Source of the DNA: Bacillota bacterium | GTDB taxonomy: Bacteria; Bacillota; Clostridia; Lachnospirales; Cellulosilyticaceae | Assembly (NCBI GenBank): GCA_023410675.1 | Contig: JAEYPM010000066.1 | Coordinates: 1-64,000 of the forward strand | DNA length: 64,000 bases | Direction: 5' to 3' | Shown here: positions 35,135 to 43,210 of the stretch, piece by piece | Numbering within the stretch: position 1 is the first letter of the stretch | Layout: each line of letters opens with the position of its first letter | Made by a program: the position numbers and the translations under genes | Notes under the pieces: generated by a model | Seen by the model: only the letters and a program-made list of their open reading frames with translations | What the model was told of the DNA's origin: nothing | The model's database searches: none

Positions 35135-35742
35135 TGAGTGATAAAGGATTAATTATTATTCTTTCAGGACCTTCAGGTTCAGGGAAAGGAACGATTGTAC
35201 AAGAATTAATAAAAAATAAAGAACTGACACTTTCTATCTCTGCTACGACGCGAGCACCTAGACAGGGAGAACAAGAAGGTATACACTATTTTTTTAAGAC
35301 ACATGAAGAATTTGAGTACATGATAAAAAATAATGAGTTCTTGGAGTATGCACATTTTTGTGACAACTATTATGGAACACCTATTAAATTCATTGAGGAA
35401 ACCATTAATAGTGGCAAAGACTGTATACTAGAAATTGAGGTTCAAGGAGCCTTACAAGTAAAGAAGAATTTCAAAGAAGCAATCTTTATTTTTATTGTTC
35501 CACCTTCCTTAGAAGAACTTGAAAAAAGGTTGGTTGGGAGAAATACTGAAAATCAAGAAGTTATCAAGAAAAGACTGGATAGGGCTAAGGAAGAATTAAA
35601 ACTATATAGGGAATATGATTATGTAGTTGATAATGATTCAGTAGAAAATGCAGTGACTAGAGTACTTAGTATTATTTGTGCTGAAAAATTAAAAAGTGAA
35701 AGAAGTACAAAGAAAATAGAAAGTATATTAAATAATAAATAA
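35131..35742 (+). CDS. gmk: Guanylate kinase
   Basis: A 203-residue kinase converting GMP to GDP with ATP. The P-loop SGPSGSGKGTIV is at residues 11-22. The GMP-binding region has SATTRAPRQGEQEGIHYFF and the lid contains LVGRNTENQEVIKKRL. Two adjacent ATGs (35131 and 35134) are both served by AAGGAG; I take the first, with low stakes. It overlaps remA, so the two are co-translated. Confidence 0.97.
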   Translation: MMSDKGLIIILSGPSGSGKGTIVQELIKNKELTLSISATTRAPRQGEQEGIHYFFKTHEEFEYMIKNNEFLEYAHFCDNYYGTPIKFIEETINSGKDCILEIEVQGALQVKKNFKEAIFIFIVPPSLEELEKRLVGRNTENQEVIKKRLDRAKEELKLYREYDYVVDNDSVENAVTRVLSIICAEKLKSERSTKKIESILNNK

Positions 35743-35773
35743 AGAACATATAAAATTTAGGAGGATGTAAAAC

Positions 35774-36082
35774 ATGTTACAACCATCATACACACAATTA
35801 ATGAATAAATTAAACAGTGATGGAACATCAAAATTAACAAGTAGATATTCCATTGTTATCGCAACGGCTAAAAGAGCAAGGCAAATTATTAATACAGTCA
35901 ATGAACAAGCAGCTATTACTAAAGAAAATGAAAAAACAGGAGAAAAAATTGTTGATACAGTAAAACTAAAAGAAGCAAATGATCTTGTAGAAAGGCTGAA
36001 ATCTAAAAAGCCTATTTCTATCGCTGTAGATGAGATGTATTCAGGTAAAATTCAAATGCGTGAATATAACCCAGAAGGATAA
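35774..36082 (+). CDS. rpoZ: RNA polymerase omega subunit
   Basis: A 102-residue omega subunit. The core motif SRYSIVIATAKRARQIIN (residues 23-40) fits the RpoZ family, followed by a family-typical PISIAVDEMYSGKI near the end. It stabilises the beta-prime subunit. TTTAGGAGGATG precedes the ATG. The stop codon lies inside the following terminator stem. The middle part (48-65, rich in Lys/Glu) is slightly longer than in many relatives. Confidence 0.94.
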   Translation: MLQPSYTQLMNKLNSDGTSKLTSRYSIVIATAKRARQIINTVNEQAAITKENEKTGEKIVDTVKLKEANDLVERLKSKKPISIAVDEMYSGKIQMREYNPEG

Positions 36083-36113
36083 ATAGGTGATTTTTCACTT
36101 ATTTATCCTTTAA
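36075..36113 (+). terminator. Terminator after rpoZ
   Basis: Stem AAGGATAAATAGGTGA (36075-36090) and TCACTTATTTATCCTT (36095-36110) with a 4-base T loop. A 16-bp perfect stem followed by a short T/A-rich tail (TTAATT). The T-run is short but the stem is strong. Confidence 0.75.
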
Positions 36114-36118
36114 TTGTA

Positions 36119-36185
36119 GAGAAACAGCTAAAGCATTTAACGTATTTTATTCTCATAATGTTGTTTCTCCTAAACGTTGTTTCTC
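36119..36185 (+). repeat. Repeated 10-mer GTTGTTTCTC upstream of priA
   Basis: Two direct copies of GTTGTTTCTC (36160-36169 and 36176-36185) are 16 bases apart. A near-inverted copy GAGAAACAGC is at 36119-36128. Either downstream copy could pair with the upstream one in RNA. No clear promoter is visible in this gap, where B. subtilis has coaBC. Confidence 0.6.
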
Positions 36186-36234
36186 ATCAATGAATCTTCT
36201 CATATAGATAAAACAAATATTAGGCAGGAATGAT

Positions 36235-38493
36235 ATGTGCAAATATGCTCAGGTTATTATAAATTATGCAAAAGTTAAAGAAATAGATATGTTCTTTACT
36301 TACAAAATCAGTAAAGAACTTTTAGATAAAGTCAAAATAGGCCATAGAGTTTTCGTTCCTTTTGGTAAAAGCAATAAGTTACAGATGGGCTATGTTCTAG
36401 ATATTATAGATGAAGAACCAAAGATAAATTATAAGATAAAAGAGATTATAGGTTGTGTTGATGATAAGCCGATTTTATCACCTATTTTACTTGATATGAT
36501 TACATTTTTAGTAAGCTATTATGGGGCAACTTATGCATCAAGCATAGATACAGTATTGCCACCAGGACTTTTAAGTCAGCCCTTTGACGAAGAAATAAAT
36601 AAAAAAGAGTTCATAAAGTTGGCTCAAGACGAGACGGCAATTACAGCTATTATTGAAGAAAATAGTGGGAAAAAAAGTTTTGAGATGAGAAAACGTGTCT
36701 TAGAGTTCATGCTCATCAATAAAAAGGCAGTGAAAAAGGATCTTATGGACATACTTGGAATTTCGCCAAGTACGCTCCAAACATTATGTAAGCATAATCT
36801 TTTAAAAAAAGAAATGGAAACAGTTACTACCACGAAAGATCCAATAAACTACAGTAAGTTTAAGGAATTAAATGAAGAGCAGTTTGAGGCAAAGGAAAGG
36901 ATTGCTGAAAATATAGCAAGTGGAACCTACCAAACCTTTTTGTTAGAAGGGGTGACAGGTAGTGGTAAGACAGAGGTTTTTTTATATGGTATCAAACAAG
37001 TAATTGAGCAAGGTGGTAGCGTTATCGTTTTAGTGCCAGAAATAGCACTCACAAAACAAACTTTAGATCGTTTTCAGGAGCGTTTTGGTAATAATGTCGC
37101 TCTTACCCATAGCCGAATGAGCCCAAAAGAAAGACAACGTCTTTTTGTTAGAGCAAAAAATGGAGAAATATCCATTATTATTGGGCCAAGAAGTGCTGTA
37201 TTTATTCCTTTAGAAAATTTAAAGCTGATTGTAATAGATGAAGAGCATGATACATCCTATAAATCTGAAACAATGCCTAAATATCATTCGGTAGAAGTTG
37301 CAAAAATGAGGATGAAAAAGCAAAAGGGCACTCTTCTTCTCGCATCAGCTACACCAAGTTTAGAAAGTTACTACTATGCAAAGCGTGAGGCGTATATTAA
37401 GCTTACGTTGTCAAACCGTATAGGCAAGGCTTGCCTTCCAAGTATCTCAGTTGTAGATATGAGAGAAGAGCTGAAAAAAGGTAATGGAACGGTCATTAGC
37501 ACAAGGTTATTTAAGCTTATGGAGAAAACTTTAAAAGAAGGTAAGCAAGTGATGCTTCTTATCAATAGAAGAGGACACTCTACCTTTATAAATTGTAGAA
37601 ACTGTGGTTTTGTTGTAAAATGTAAGCATTGTGAAATTGCTCTAACCTATCACTTAACGAATAATAGTTTGATATGTCACCACTGTGGTTTAAGTATAAG
37701 CATTCCAAGTACATGCCCAGAATGTGGTTCAAGTCATATAAGATTTTTTGGAAATGGAACAGAAAAAATTGAGCAGCTTCTCAGTCAACATTTTAGCGAG
37801 TATGGCATTGGAAGAATGGATTTAGATACGACGTCAGGAAAAGAAGGTCATAATAAAATACTACAAAAGTTCATCAGTAAAGAGTATAATATTCTAATAG
37901 GAACGCAAATGATTGCAAAAGGTCATGACTTTCCAGATGTTACCTTAGTAGGTATTTTGTCAGCAGATATGTCTTTATACTTAGAAGATTTTAGATGCAA
38001 TGAAAAGACCTTTCAGCTTTTAACTCAGACACTGGGAAGAGCAGGGAGAGGGGAAAATAAAGGGGAAGTAGTGATACAGACCTATAATCCACAGCATCCT
38101 GTACTTCATATGGTAAAAAGTTTTAGTCAACAAGAGTTTTATGAAGAGGAACTTGCTAATAGGCATCTAAAAATGTATCCACCATATACGCACATTTTTT
38201 CTATACTGATAATAGGAAAAAATGAAGGAAAGACTATAAAAGCTGCCAATATTCTTGCTCAATACTACAAGCTTTATTCTAAAAAAGCATCTGTTTGGTT
38301 TAGGGTAATAGGACCTACGCCAGCTACAATAAGTAAAATTGCAGATCACTACAGATGGAAAATTATTATCGTAGGTGAAGATAGAGAAAAGCTTTTGAAA
38401 TTTGGCCAATATTGTATTGATAAATTTAAACAAAATGAAAGGCATGAAGAAATAAATATTAACTGGGATATTGATCCTATTACTATGATATAA
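36235..38493 (+). CDS. priA: Primosomal replication restart helicase PriA
   Basis: A 752-residue helicase that reloads replication machinery on stalled forks. The 3'-end-binding domain is at the N-terminus; the Walker A VTGSGKTEVF is near residues 240-249, and the DEEH box VIDEEHDTSYKSE follows. Eight zinc-binding cysteines lie in CRNCGF, CKHC, CHHCG and CPECG (about 455-505). The helicase C-terminal motifs LIGTQMIAKGHDFPDVTLVG and QTLGRAGRG are complete. The ATG has AGGCAGGAATG upstream, a weak site. def follows after 11 bases. Confidence 0.97.
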   Translation: MCKYAQVIINYAKVKEIDMFFTYKISKELLDKVKIGHRVFVPFGKSNKLQMGYVLDIIDEEPKINYKIKEIIGCVDDKPILSPILLDMITFLVSYYGATYASSIDTVLPPGLLSQPFDEEINKKEFIKLAQDETAITAIIEENSGKKSFEMRKRVLEFMLINKKAVKKDLMDILGISPSTLQTLCKHNLLKKEMETVTTTKDPINYSKFKELNEEQFEAKERIAENIASGTYQTFLLEGVTGSGKTEVFLYGIKQVIEQGGSVIVLVPEIALTKQTLDRFQERFGNNVALTHSRMSPKERQRLFVRAKNGEISIIIGPRSAVFIPLENLKLIVIDEEHDTSYKSETMPKYHSVEVAKMRMKKQKGTLLLASATPSLESYYYAKREAYIKLTLSNRIGKACLPSISVVDMREELKKGNGTVISTRLFKLMEKTLKEGKQVMLLINRRGHSTFINCRNCGFVVKCKHCEIALTYHLTNNSLICHHCGLSISIPSTCPECGSSHIRFFGNGTEKIEQLLSQHFSEYGIGRMDLDTTSGKEGHNKILQKFISKEYNILIGTQMIAKGHDFPDVTLVGILSADMSLYLEDFRCNEKTFQLLTQTLGRAGRGENKGEVVIQTYNPQHPVLHMVKSFSQQEFYEEELANRHLKMYPPYTHIFSILIIGKNEGKTIKAANILAQYYKLYSKKASVWFRVIGPTPATISKIADHYRWKIIIVGEDREKLLKFGQYCIDKFKQNERHEEININWDIDPITMI

Positions 38494-38504
38494 AGGAGCT
38501 AGAT

Positions 38505-38972
38505 ATGGGAATTAGAACAATTCGAGTAGATAAAGATGAAATCCTAAGAAAAAAATCCAAACATGTTGCAACATTTGATGAAAAACTATGGCAATTACTA
38601 GAAGATATGAAAGATACTATGTATAGGGCAGAAGGCGTTGGACTTGCAGCTGTTCAAATAGGTGTGTTAAAAAGAATATTTATTGTAGATGTTGGAGAAG
38701 GAACTGTGGAATTTATTAACCCAGAAGTATTAGAAACTGAGGGTGAACAGTTCGGAGAAGAAGGATGTCTTAGTGTGCCTAACAAATATGGTAATGTAAA
38801 AAGACCTGATCGTGTAAAAATAAAAGCTCAAGATAGAAATGGGAAGTACTTTGAAATAGAAGGACAGGGATTTATGGCAAGAGCAATGCTCCATGAATAT
38901 GATCATTTAGAAGGACGATTATATGTTGACCTTGTAGAAGGAGATTTAATAGAAGTCACAGATAATAATTAA
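38505..38972 (+). CDS. def: Peptide deformylase
   Basis: A 155-residue iron/zinc enzyme that removes formyl groups from new proteins. All three motifs are present: EGVGLAAVQIG (motif 1), EEGCLSVPN with the metal-ligand Cys (motif 2), and LHEYDHLEG, where the usual HExxH reads His-Glu-Tyr-Asp-His (motif 3). AAAGGAGCTAG precedes the ATG. It is paired with fmt 11 bases downstream, so formylation and deformylation are encoded together. Confidence 0.97.
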   Translation: MGIRTIRVDKDEILRKKSKHVATFDEKLWQLLEDMKDTMYRAEGVGLAAVQIGVLKRIFIVDVGEGTVEFINPEVLETEGEQFGEEGCLSVPNKYGNVKRPDRVKIKAQDRNGKYFEIEGQGFMARAMLHEYDHLEGRLYVDLVEGDLIEVTDNN

Positions 38973-38983
38973 AGGAGACTAAT

Positions 38984-39919
38984 ATGAACATTGTATTTAT
39001 GGGAACACCTGATTTTGCTGTCCCAACCTTGCAACTGTTAATCGATCAAAAATATACTATACAAGCTGTAGTGACGCAACCTGATAAGCCAAAAGGGAGA
39101 GGTAAAAAAGAAGCTATGCCTCCAGTTAAGGAGCTTGCTCTTAAATACAATATTCCAGTACTTCAACCAACACGTATAAAAGGGGACGAAGTTTTTTATA
39201 ATCATCTTCAAGCTTTAAATCCTGACCTCATTGTCGTTGTAGCCTTTGGACAGATTTTACCAGAAAGCATATTACACATACCAAGACTGGGATGTATTAA
39301 TATTCATGGTTCTTTATTGCCAAAGTTAAGAGGAGCTGCACCTATCCAGTGGGCTATTATCAATCAGCACCCAGTAACAGGGGTTACAATTATGTATATG
39401 GATAAGGGTATGGATACAGGGGCTATGTTATTGAAAAAAGAAATATCTATTGAACCAGATGAAACCTATTATACGCTTCATGAGAAAATGAAGGAAATTG
39501 GTGCAAAAACACTTCTAGAAGCCATGCCTTATATTGAAGCGGGAGGCTTAAGTAGAGAAAAGCAAAAAGATGAAGAGGCAACTTATGCATCAATGATTAA
39601 CAAAGAATTAGGGCACATCCAGTGGAATAAAACTGCAAAAGAAATTGATGCACTAATAAGAGGATTAAATCCATGGCCTGTAGCTTTTACGTACTATCAA
39701 GGTGAGGTTATGAAAATATGGAAAGCTAGAGTGTGCGATGAAATTGAAGAAGGGATACCAGGTACTATTTTAGAAGTAAGTAAAGATGGCATTCTTATGC
39801 AAACTGGAAAGGGAATTGTTTTAATAGAGGAGATACAATTCTCAAGCAAAAAAAGAATGCATGTTTCAGAGTATATTAAAGGAAACAAAATAGAACCTAA
39901 TGAGCGATTAGGTATTTAA
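38984..39919 (+). CDS. fmt: Methionyl-tRNA formyltransferase
   Basis: A 311-residue enzyme that formylates initiator Met-tRNA from 10-formyl-THF. The N-terminal domain has MGTPDFAVPTLQLL, QPDKPKGRGKK, and the catalytic NIHGSLLPKLRGAAPIQWAI, with Asn/His/Asp residues in place. The C-terminal OB domain begins near IRGLNPWPVAFT and ends EPNERLGI. AAAGGAGACTA precedes the ATG. A terminator follows 86 bases downstream, before rsmB. Confidence 0.97.
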   Translation: MNIVFMGTPDFAVPTLQLLIDQKYTIQAVVTQPDKPKGRGKKEAMPPVKELALKYNIPVLQPTRIKGDEVFYNHLQALNPDLIVVVAFGQILPESILHIPRLGCINIHGSLLPKLRGAAPIQWAIINQHPVTGVTIMYMDKGMDTGAMLLKKEISIEPDETYYTLHEKMKEIGAKTLLEAMPYIEAGGLSREKQKDEEATYASMINKELGHIQWNKTAKEIDALIRGLNPWPVAFTYYQGEVMKIWKARVCDEIEEGIPGTILEVSKDGILMQTGKGIVLIEEIQFSSKKRMHVSEYIKGNKIEPNERLGI

Positions 39920-40002
39920 AGCATGTTGCTACAACCATGACATCTATTTTTTAAAGAATAAGATAGATTATAGTTTGCCCAAAAGAGGTAAATAGAAAAT
40001 TA

Positions 40003-40027
40003 AAGGACGCTTTAGAAGCGTCTTTTA
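40003..40027 (+). terminator. Terminator between fmt and rsmB
   Basis: Stem AAAGGACGCT... pairing GACGCTT with AAGCGTC (about 40006-40022), loop TAG, then TTTT. A compact terminator that separates priA-def-fmt from rsmB onwards. Confidence 0.8.
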
Positions 40028-40069
40028 TGCTATAGTATGCATAAAGAAACTTTTTAGGAGAAATTGGTA

Positions 40070-41413
40070 ATGAAAAGTATAAGAGAGCAAATATTAGATA
40101 TACTTATGAATAGTGAAAAGGATGAATCCTATATTCAGTTAGCTTTAAAAAAGGCTCTAAAAGAAATTGACCCAATAGACAAAAATTTTGTAACAGAAGT
40201 AGTATATGGGACAATCAAGCATAGAATAAAATTAGATTACATTATAGATACCTTTTCTAAAACACCTGTTCGTAAAATGAAACCCCTTGTTAGAAGCAAT
40301 TTAAGAATGGCAGTGTATCAAATATTTTATATGGATAAGGTCCCTGATTCAGCGGCTATTAATGAGGCTGTTAAAATTATGCATAACAGAAAAATTAAAC
40401 AGTTAGCTGGATTTGTAAATGCCAATTTAAGAAACATTGCCAGCAATAAATCCGCCATTTCTTTTCCAGACCCTCAAAAGAAGCCTATAGAATATTTATC
40501 TGTTATGTACTCTATACCTATTTGGATCATACAATTATGGCTCAAAGAGTACGATTTCATAGACACTGAAAAGATTTGTGCGGCACTTAATAAAAAAGCT
40601 CAAGTGACCATACGCATCAATACACTTCTTACAACAAAGGAGAAAATAATTAGAGAGTTAAGTGATCAAGGAATTATAGTGCAAGAGGGACAGCTATTAG
40701 AAGAAAGCTTATATCTCAAAAATACAAGCGATATTTCAAAGATTAGTTCCTATAACAAAGGAATGTGGATCGTTCAAGATGAAAGTGCAATGCTCGTTGC
40801 ACACATTCTTAATCCTAAAAAGGGGGAGATAGTCCTTGATATGTGTAGTGCACCAGGAGGAAAGACAACACATATTGCACAGCTTATGAAAAATGAAGGG
40901 AAACTCATAGCTTTTGATATCCATCCTCATAAAATTGATCTGATCAAGCAAAATGCAAGGAGAATGCATTTAGATATTATTGAGCCAAGAATTGAAGATG
41001 CTACACAATATAATCCTTCCTTTCATGAGCAGTTTGACAAAGTACTATTAGATGCCCCATGCCTAGGCTTAGGTATCATGAAAAGAAAGCCTGATATAAG
41101 ATATAGCAAAAAAGAAGAAGACTTAGTAGCGATGACTCATTTACAAAAGCAAATGATCACTAACGCCTATAAATATCTAAAGCCAGGAGGCATTTTAGTT
41201 TATAGTACATGCAGTATGACAAAAGAAGAAAATCAAAATATAGCTTTATTTGCTGAAAAAGAGTTTGGCATGCAGTTTCAAGATATAACGCCTTTTTTAC
41301 CAGAAAAATTAAAGGAATATGTAGAAAATAAAGGCTATATACAAATACATCCGTATATGGCAGATACAGATGGATTTTTTATAGCATCATTAAAAAAGAG
41401 GGCAGACAAATGA
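40070..41413 (+). CDS. rsmB: 16S rRNA m5C967 methyltransferase RsmB
   Basis: A 447-residue protein with an N-terminal NusB-like domain (about 1-135) and a Rossmann methyltransferase domain. The SAM motif is DMCSAPGGKTTHIAQ, the catalytic cysteines lie in LDAPCLGLG and YSTCSM. I use the ATG at 40070, 9 bases after TAGGAG; a TTG two codons earlier is too near that site. The stop overlaps rlmN by 4 bases. Confidence 0.95.
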   Translation: MKSIREQILDILMNSEKDESYIQLALKKALKEIDPIDKNFVTEVVYGTIKHRIKLDYIIDTFSKTPVRKMKPLVRSNLRMAVYQIFYMDKVPDSAAINEAVKIMHNRKIKQLAGFVNANLRNIASNKSAISFPDPQKKPIEYLSVMYSIPIWIIQLWLKEYDFIDTEKICAALNKKAQVTIRINTLLTTKEKIIRELSDQGIIVQEGQLLEESLYLKNTSDISKISSYNKGMWIVQDESAMLVAHILNPKKGEIVLDMCSAPGGKTTHIAQLMKNEGKLIAFDIHPHKIDLIKQNARRMHLDIIEPRIEDATQYNPSFHEQFDKVLLDAPCLGLGIMKRKPDIRYSKKEEDLVAMTHLQKQMITNAYKYLKPGGILVYSTCSMTKEENQNIALFAEKEFGMQFQDITPFLPEKLKEYVENKGYIQIHPYMADTDGFFIASLKKRADK

Positions 41414-42450
41414 ATGATATAATGAGCAAAAATATTGATGAACTAGAACAGGTTATGAAAGATTATGGGGAAAATAAATTTAGAGCAAAACAAGTATTTG
41501 AATGGCTTCATAACAAGATGGTATTAAACTATGAGCAAATGTCTAATTTACCTAAAAAGCTAATAGAGCAAATGAAAAGAGATTACCCCATAGAGACTAT
41601 GAAAATAGTTAAAAAGTATGAATCAAAAATAGATGGAACCATAAAGTACTTGTTTGAACTGAAAGATTCACATATAATAGAAAGTGTTTTAATGAGGTAC
41701 AAACATGGGAATTCTGTATGCATTTCTACGCAAGTAGGATGTCATATGAACTGTGCATTTTGTGCTTCAACATTAGAAGGATTAGTAAGAAATCTAACAC
41801 CAGGGGAGATGGTGTCTCAAATATATCATATTGCAAAAGATACGGGCGAAAAAGTAACGCATGTGGTTATGATGGGTAGTGGAGAACCACTTGAAAGATT
41901 AGATTATACATGTAGATTTATTGAACTTATTAATTGTGACAAAGGACAAAATATAGGGCAAAGGCATCTTACACTTTCTACATGTGGCATAGTACCTAAT
42001 ATCATTGAGTTAGCGAATAAAAAGCTACAAATTACTCTAGCTGTCTCTTTACATGCTTCGGATAATGACAAGAGGAAAAGCATAATGCCCATTGCAAATA
42101 AATATAGCATTCAGCAGCTCCTTGATGCTTGTAGATACTATACAGAAAAAACAGGTCGCAGGATAACATTTGAATATGCACTGATTGACAAAGAAAATGA
42201 CACACCAGAAGATGCCAGAAAGCTAGGAAAATTATTAAGAGGTATGCTTTGTCATATTAATCTTATACCTGTTAATGCTATCGAAGAAAGAAATTATAAG
42301 GGAAGTCCTCAAACCAACATAGATAGATTTATTAAAATCTTGGAGCAGGAATATAATATTGATACAACTTTGCGTAGGAAGCTTGGGGCTGATATTGATG
42401 CAGCTTGTGGACAGCTTAGACGCAGATATGTAGTGAATCGAGGTGAATAG
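41410..42450 (+). CDS. rlmN: 23S rRNA A2503 / tRNA A37 methyltransferase RlmN
   Basis: A 346-residue radical SAM enzyme making 2-methyladenosine. The cluster motif is Cys-His-Met-Asn-Cys-Ala-Phe-Cys in STQVGCHMNCAFCAST (about 108-123). VVMMGSGEPLERLD and the C-terminal LRRKLGADIDAACGQL, with the methyl-carrying Cys, are complete. It overlaps rsmB and is followed by the phosphatase-kinase pair as in B. subtilis (yloN-prpC-prkC). Confidence 0.96.
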   Translation: MNDIMSKNIDELEQVMKDYGENKFRAKQVFEWLHNKMVLNYEQMSNLPKKLIEQMKRDYPIETMKIVKKYESKIDGTIKYLFELKDSHIIESVLMRYKHGNSVCISTQVGCHMNCAFCASTLEGLVRNLTPGEMVSQIYHIAKDTGEKVTHVVMMGSGEPLERLDYTCRFIELINCDKGQNIGQRHLTLSTCGIVPNIIELANKKLQITLAVSLHASDNDKRKSIMPIANKYSIQQLLDACRYYTEKTGRRITFEYALIDKENDTPEDARKLGKLLRGMLCHINLIPVNAIEERNYKGSPQTNIDRFIKILEQEYNIDTTLRRKLGADIDAACGQLRRRYVVNRGE

Positions 42451-42451
42451 T

Positions 42452-43210
42452 ATGATTGCTTTAGGAAAGATAGATATCGGTAAAGTTAGAAAGAAAAATG
42501 AAGATTCAATCTTTGTATCTAATACAAGAATAGGGCCACTTTCTAATTTGTATGTAGTGGCAGATGGAATGGGTGGACATAATGCTGGAGCAGTAGCCAG
42601 TAAATTAGCTGTTGAAGAGTTTTGCAATTACTTAAAATCCCATGAAGATGCAAATATTGATAAAGAAGAAGAGATATTGCTATTTATGAAGACAAGTATG
42701 CTTCATGCTAATCATATGGTGTATCAGTACTCTATAGAGGATATAAATCTTCAAGGTATGGGTACTACGTTTTCTGCATGCTCTTCAATCAATAATAAAC
42801 TTTATATTGTACACGTAGGGGATACGCGAATATACCTCGTTAATAAAGATGGAATAAAACAAGCGACTACAGATCATTCTCTTGTGCAAGAAATGCTTTC
42901 AAAAGGGTATATCTCAAGCAGTGAAGTAAAGGGGCATCCACAGAGGAATATGATTACGAGAGCCATAGGTACATACGATAAGGTAAAAATAGATACATTT
43001 ATGTATGACTTAGAAGAAGTAGAGTATGTGCTTCTTTGTTCAGATGGACTAACTTCAATGATTAGCGATGAAGAGATATATCAAATCATTTACAGTAAAG
43101 AAGGCCTATTAGAAGAAATAGCAAATGAACTTATTTGGCATGCAAACAGTCGTGGTGGAAAAGACAACATAGCAGTTGTAATTGGAATGAATAAAGAGGT
43201 GATAGAATAA
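42452..43210 (+). CDS. prpC: PP2C-type Ser/Thr phosphatase PrpC/Stp
   Basis: A 252-residue PPM phosphatase. Metal-binding motifs are IGKVRKKNEDS, VVADGMGGHNAGAVAS and the C-terminal LLCSDGLTSMI and GGKDNIAVVI aspartates. It reverses phosphorylation by PrkC. The ATG at 42452 follows CGAGGTGAAT; a GTG at 42443 overlaps rlmN and gives no ribosome site. The stop overlaps the prkC start by one base. Confidence 0.95.
   Translation: MIALGKIDIGKVRKKNEDSIFVSNTRIGPLSNLYVVADGMGGHNAGAVASKLAVEEFCNYLKSHEDANIDKEEEILLFMKTSMLHANHMVYQYSIEDINLQGMGTTFSACSSINNKLYIVHVGDTRIYLVNKDGIKQATTDHSLVQEMLSKGYISSSEVKGHPQRNMITRAIGTYDKVKIDTFMYDLEEVEYVLLCSDGLTSMISDEEIYQIIYSKEGLLEEIANELIWHANSRGGKDNIAVVIGMNKEVIE

Noticed and set aside
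36111..36234. Promoter for priA using the TTGTTT copies as -35
   Set aside because: The only -10-like hexamer (TATAGA, 36203) would need a 20-base spacer. Not convincing.
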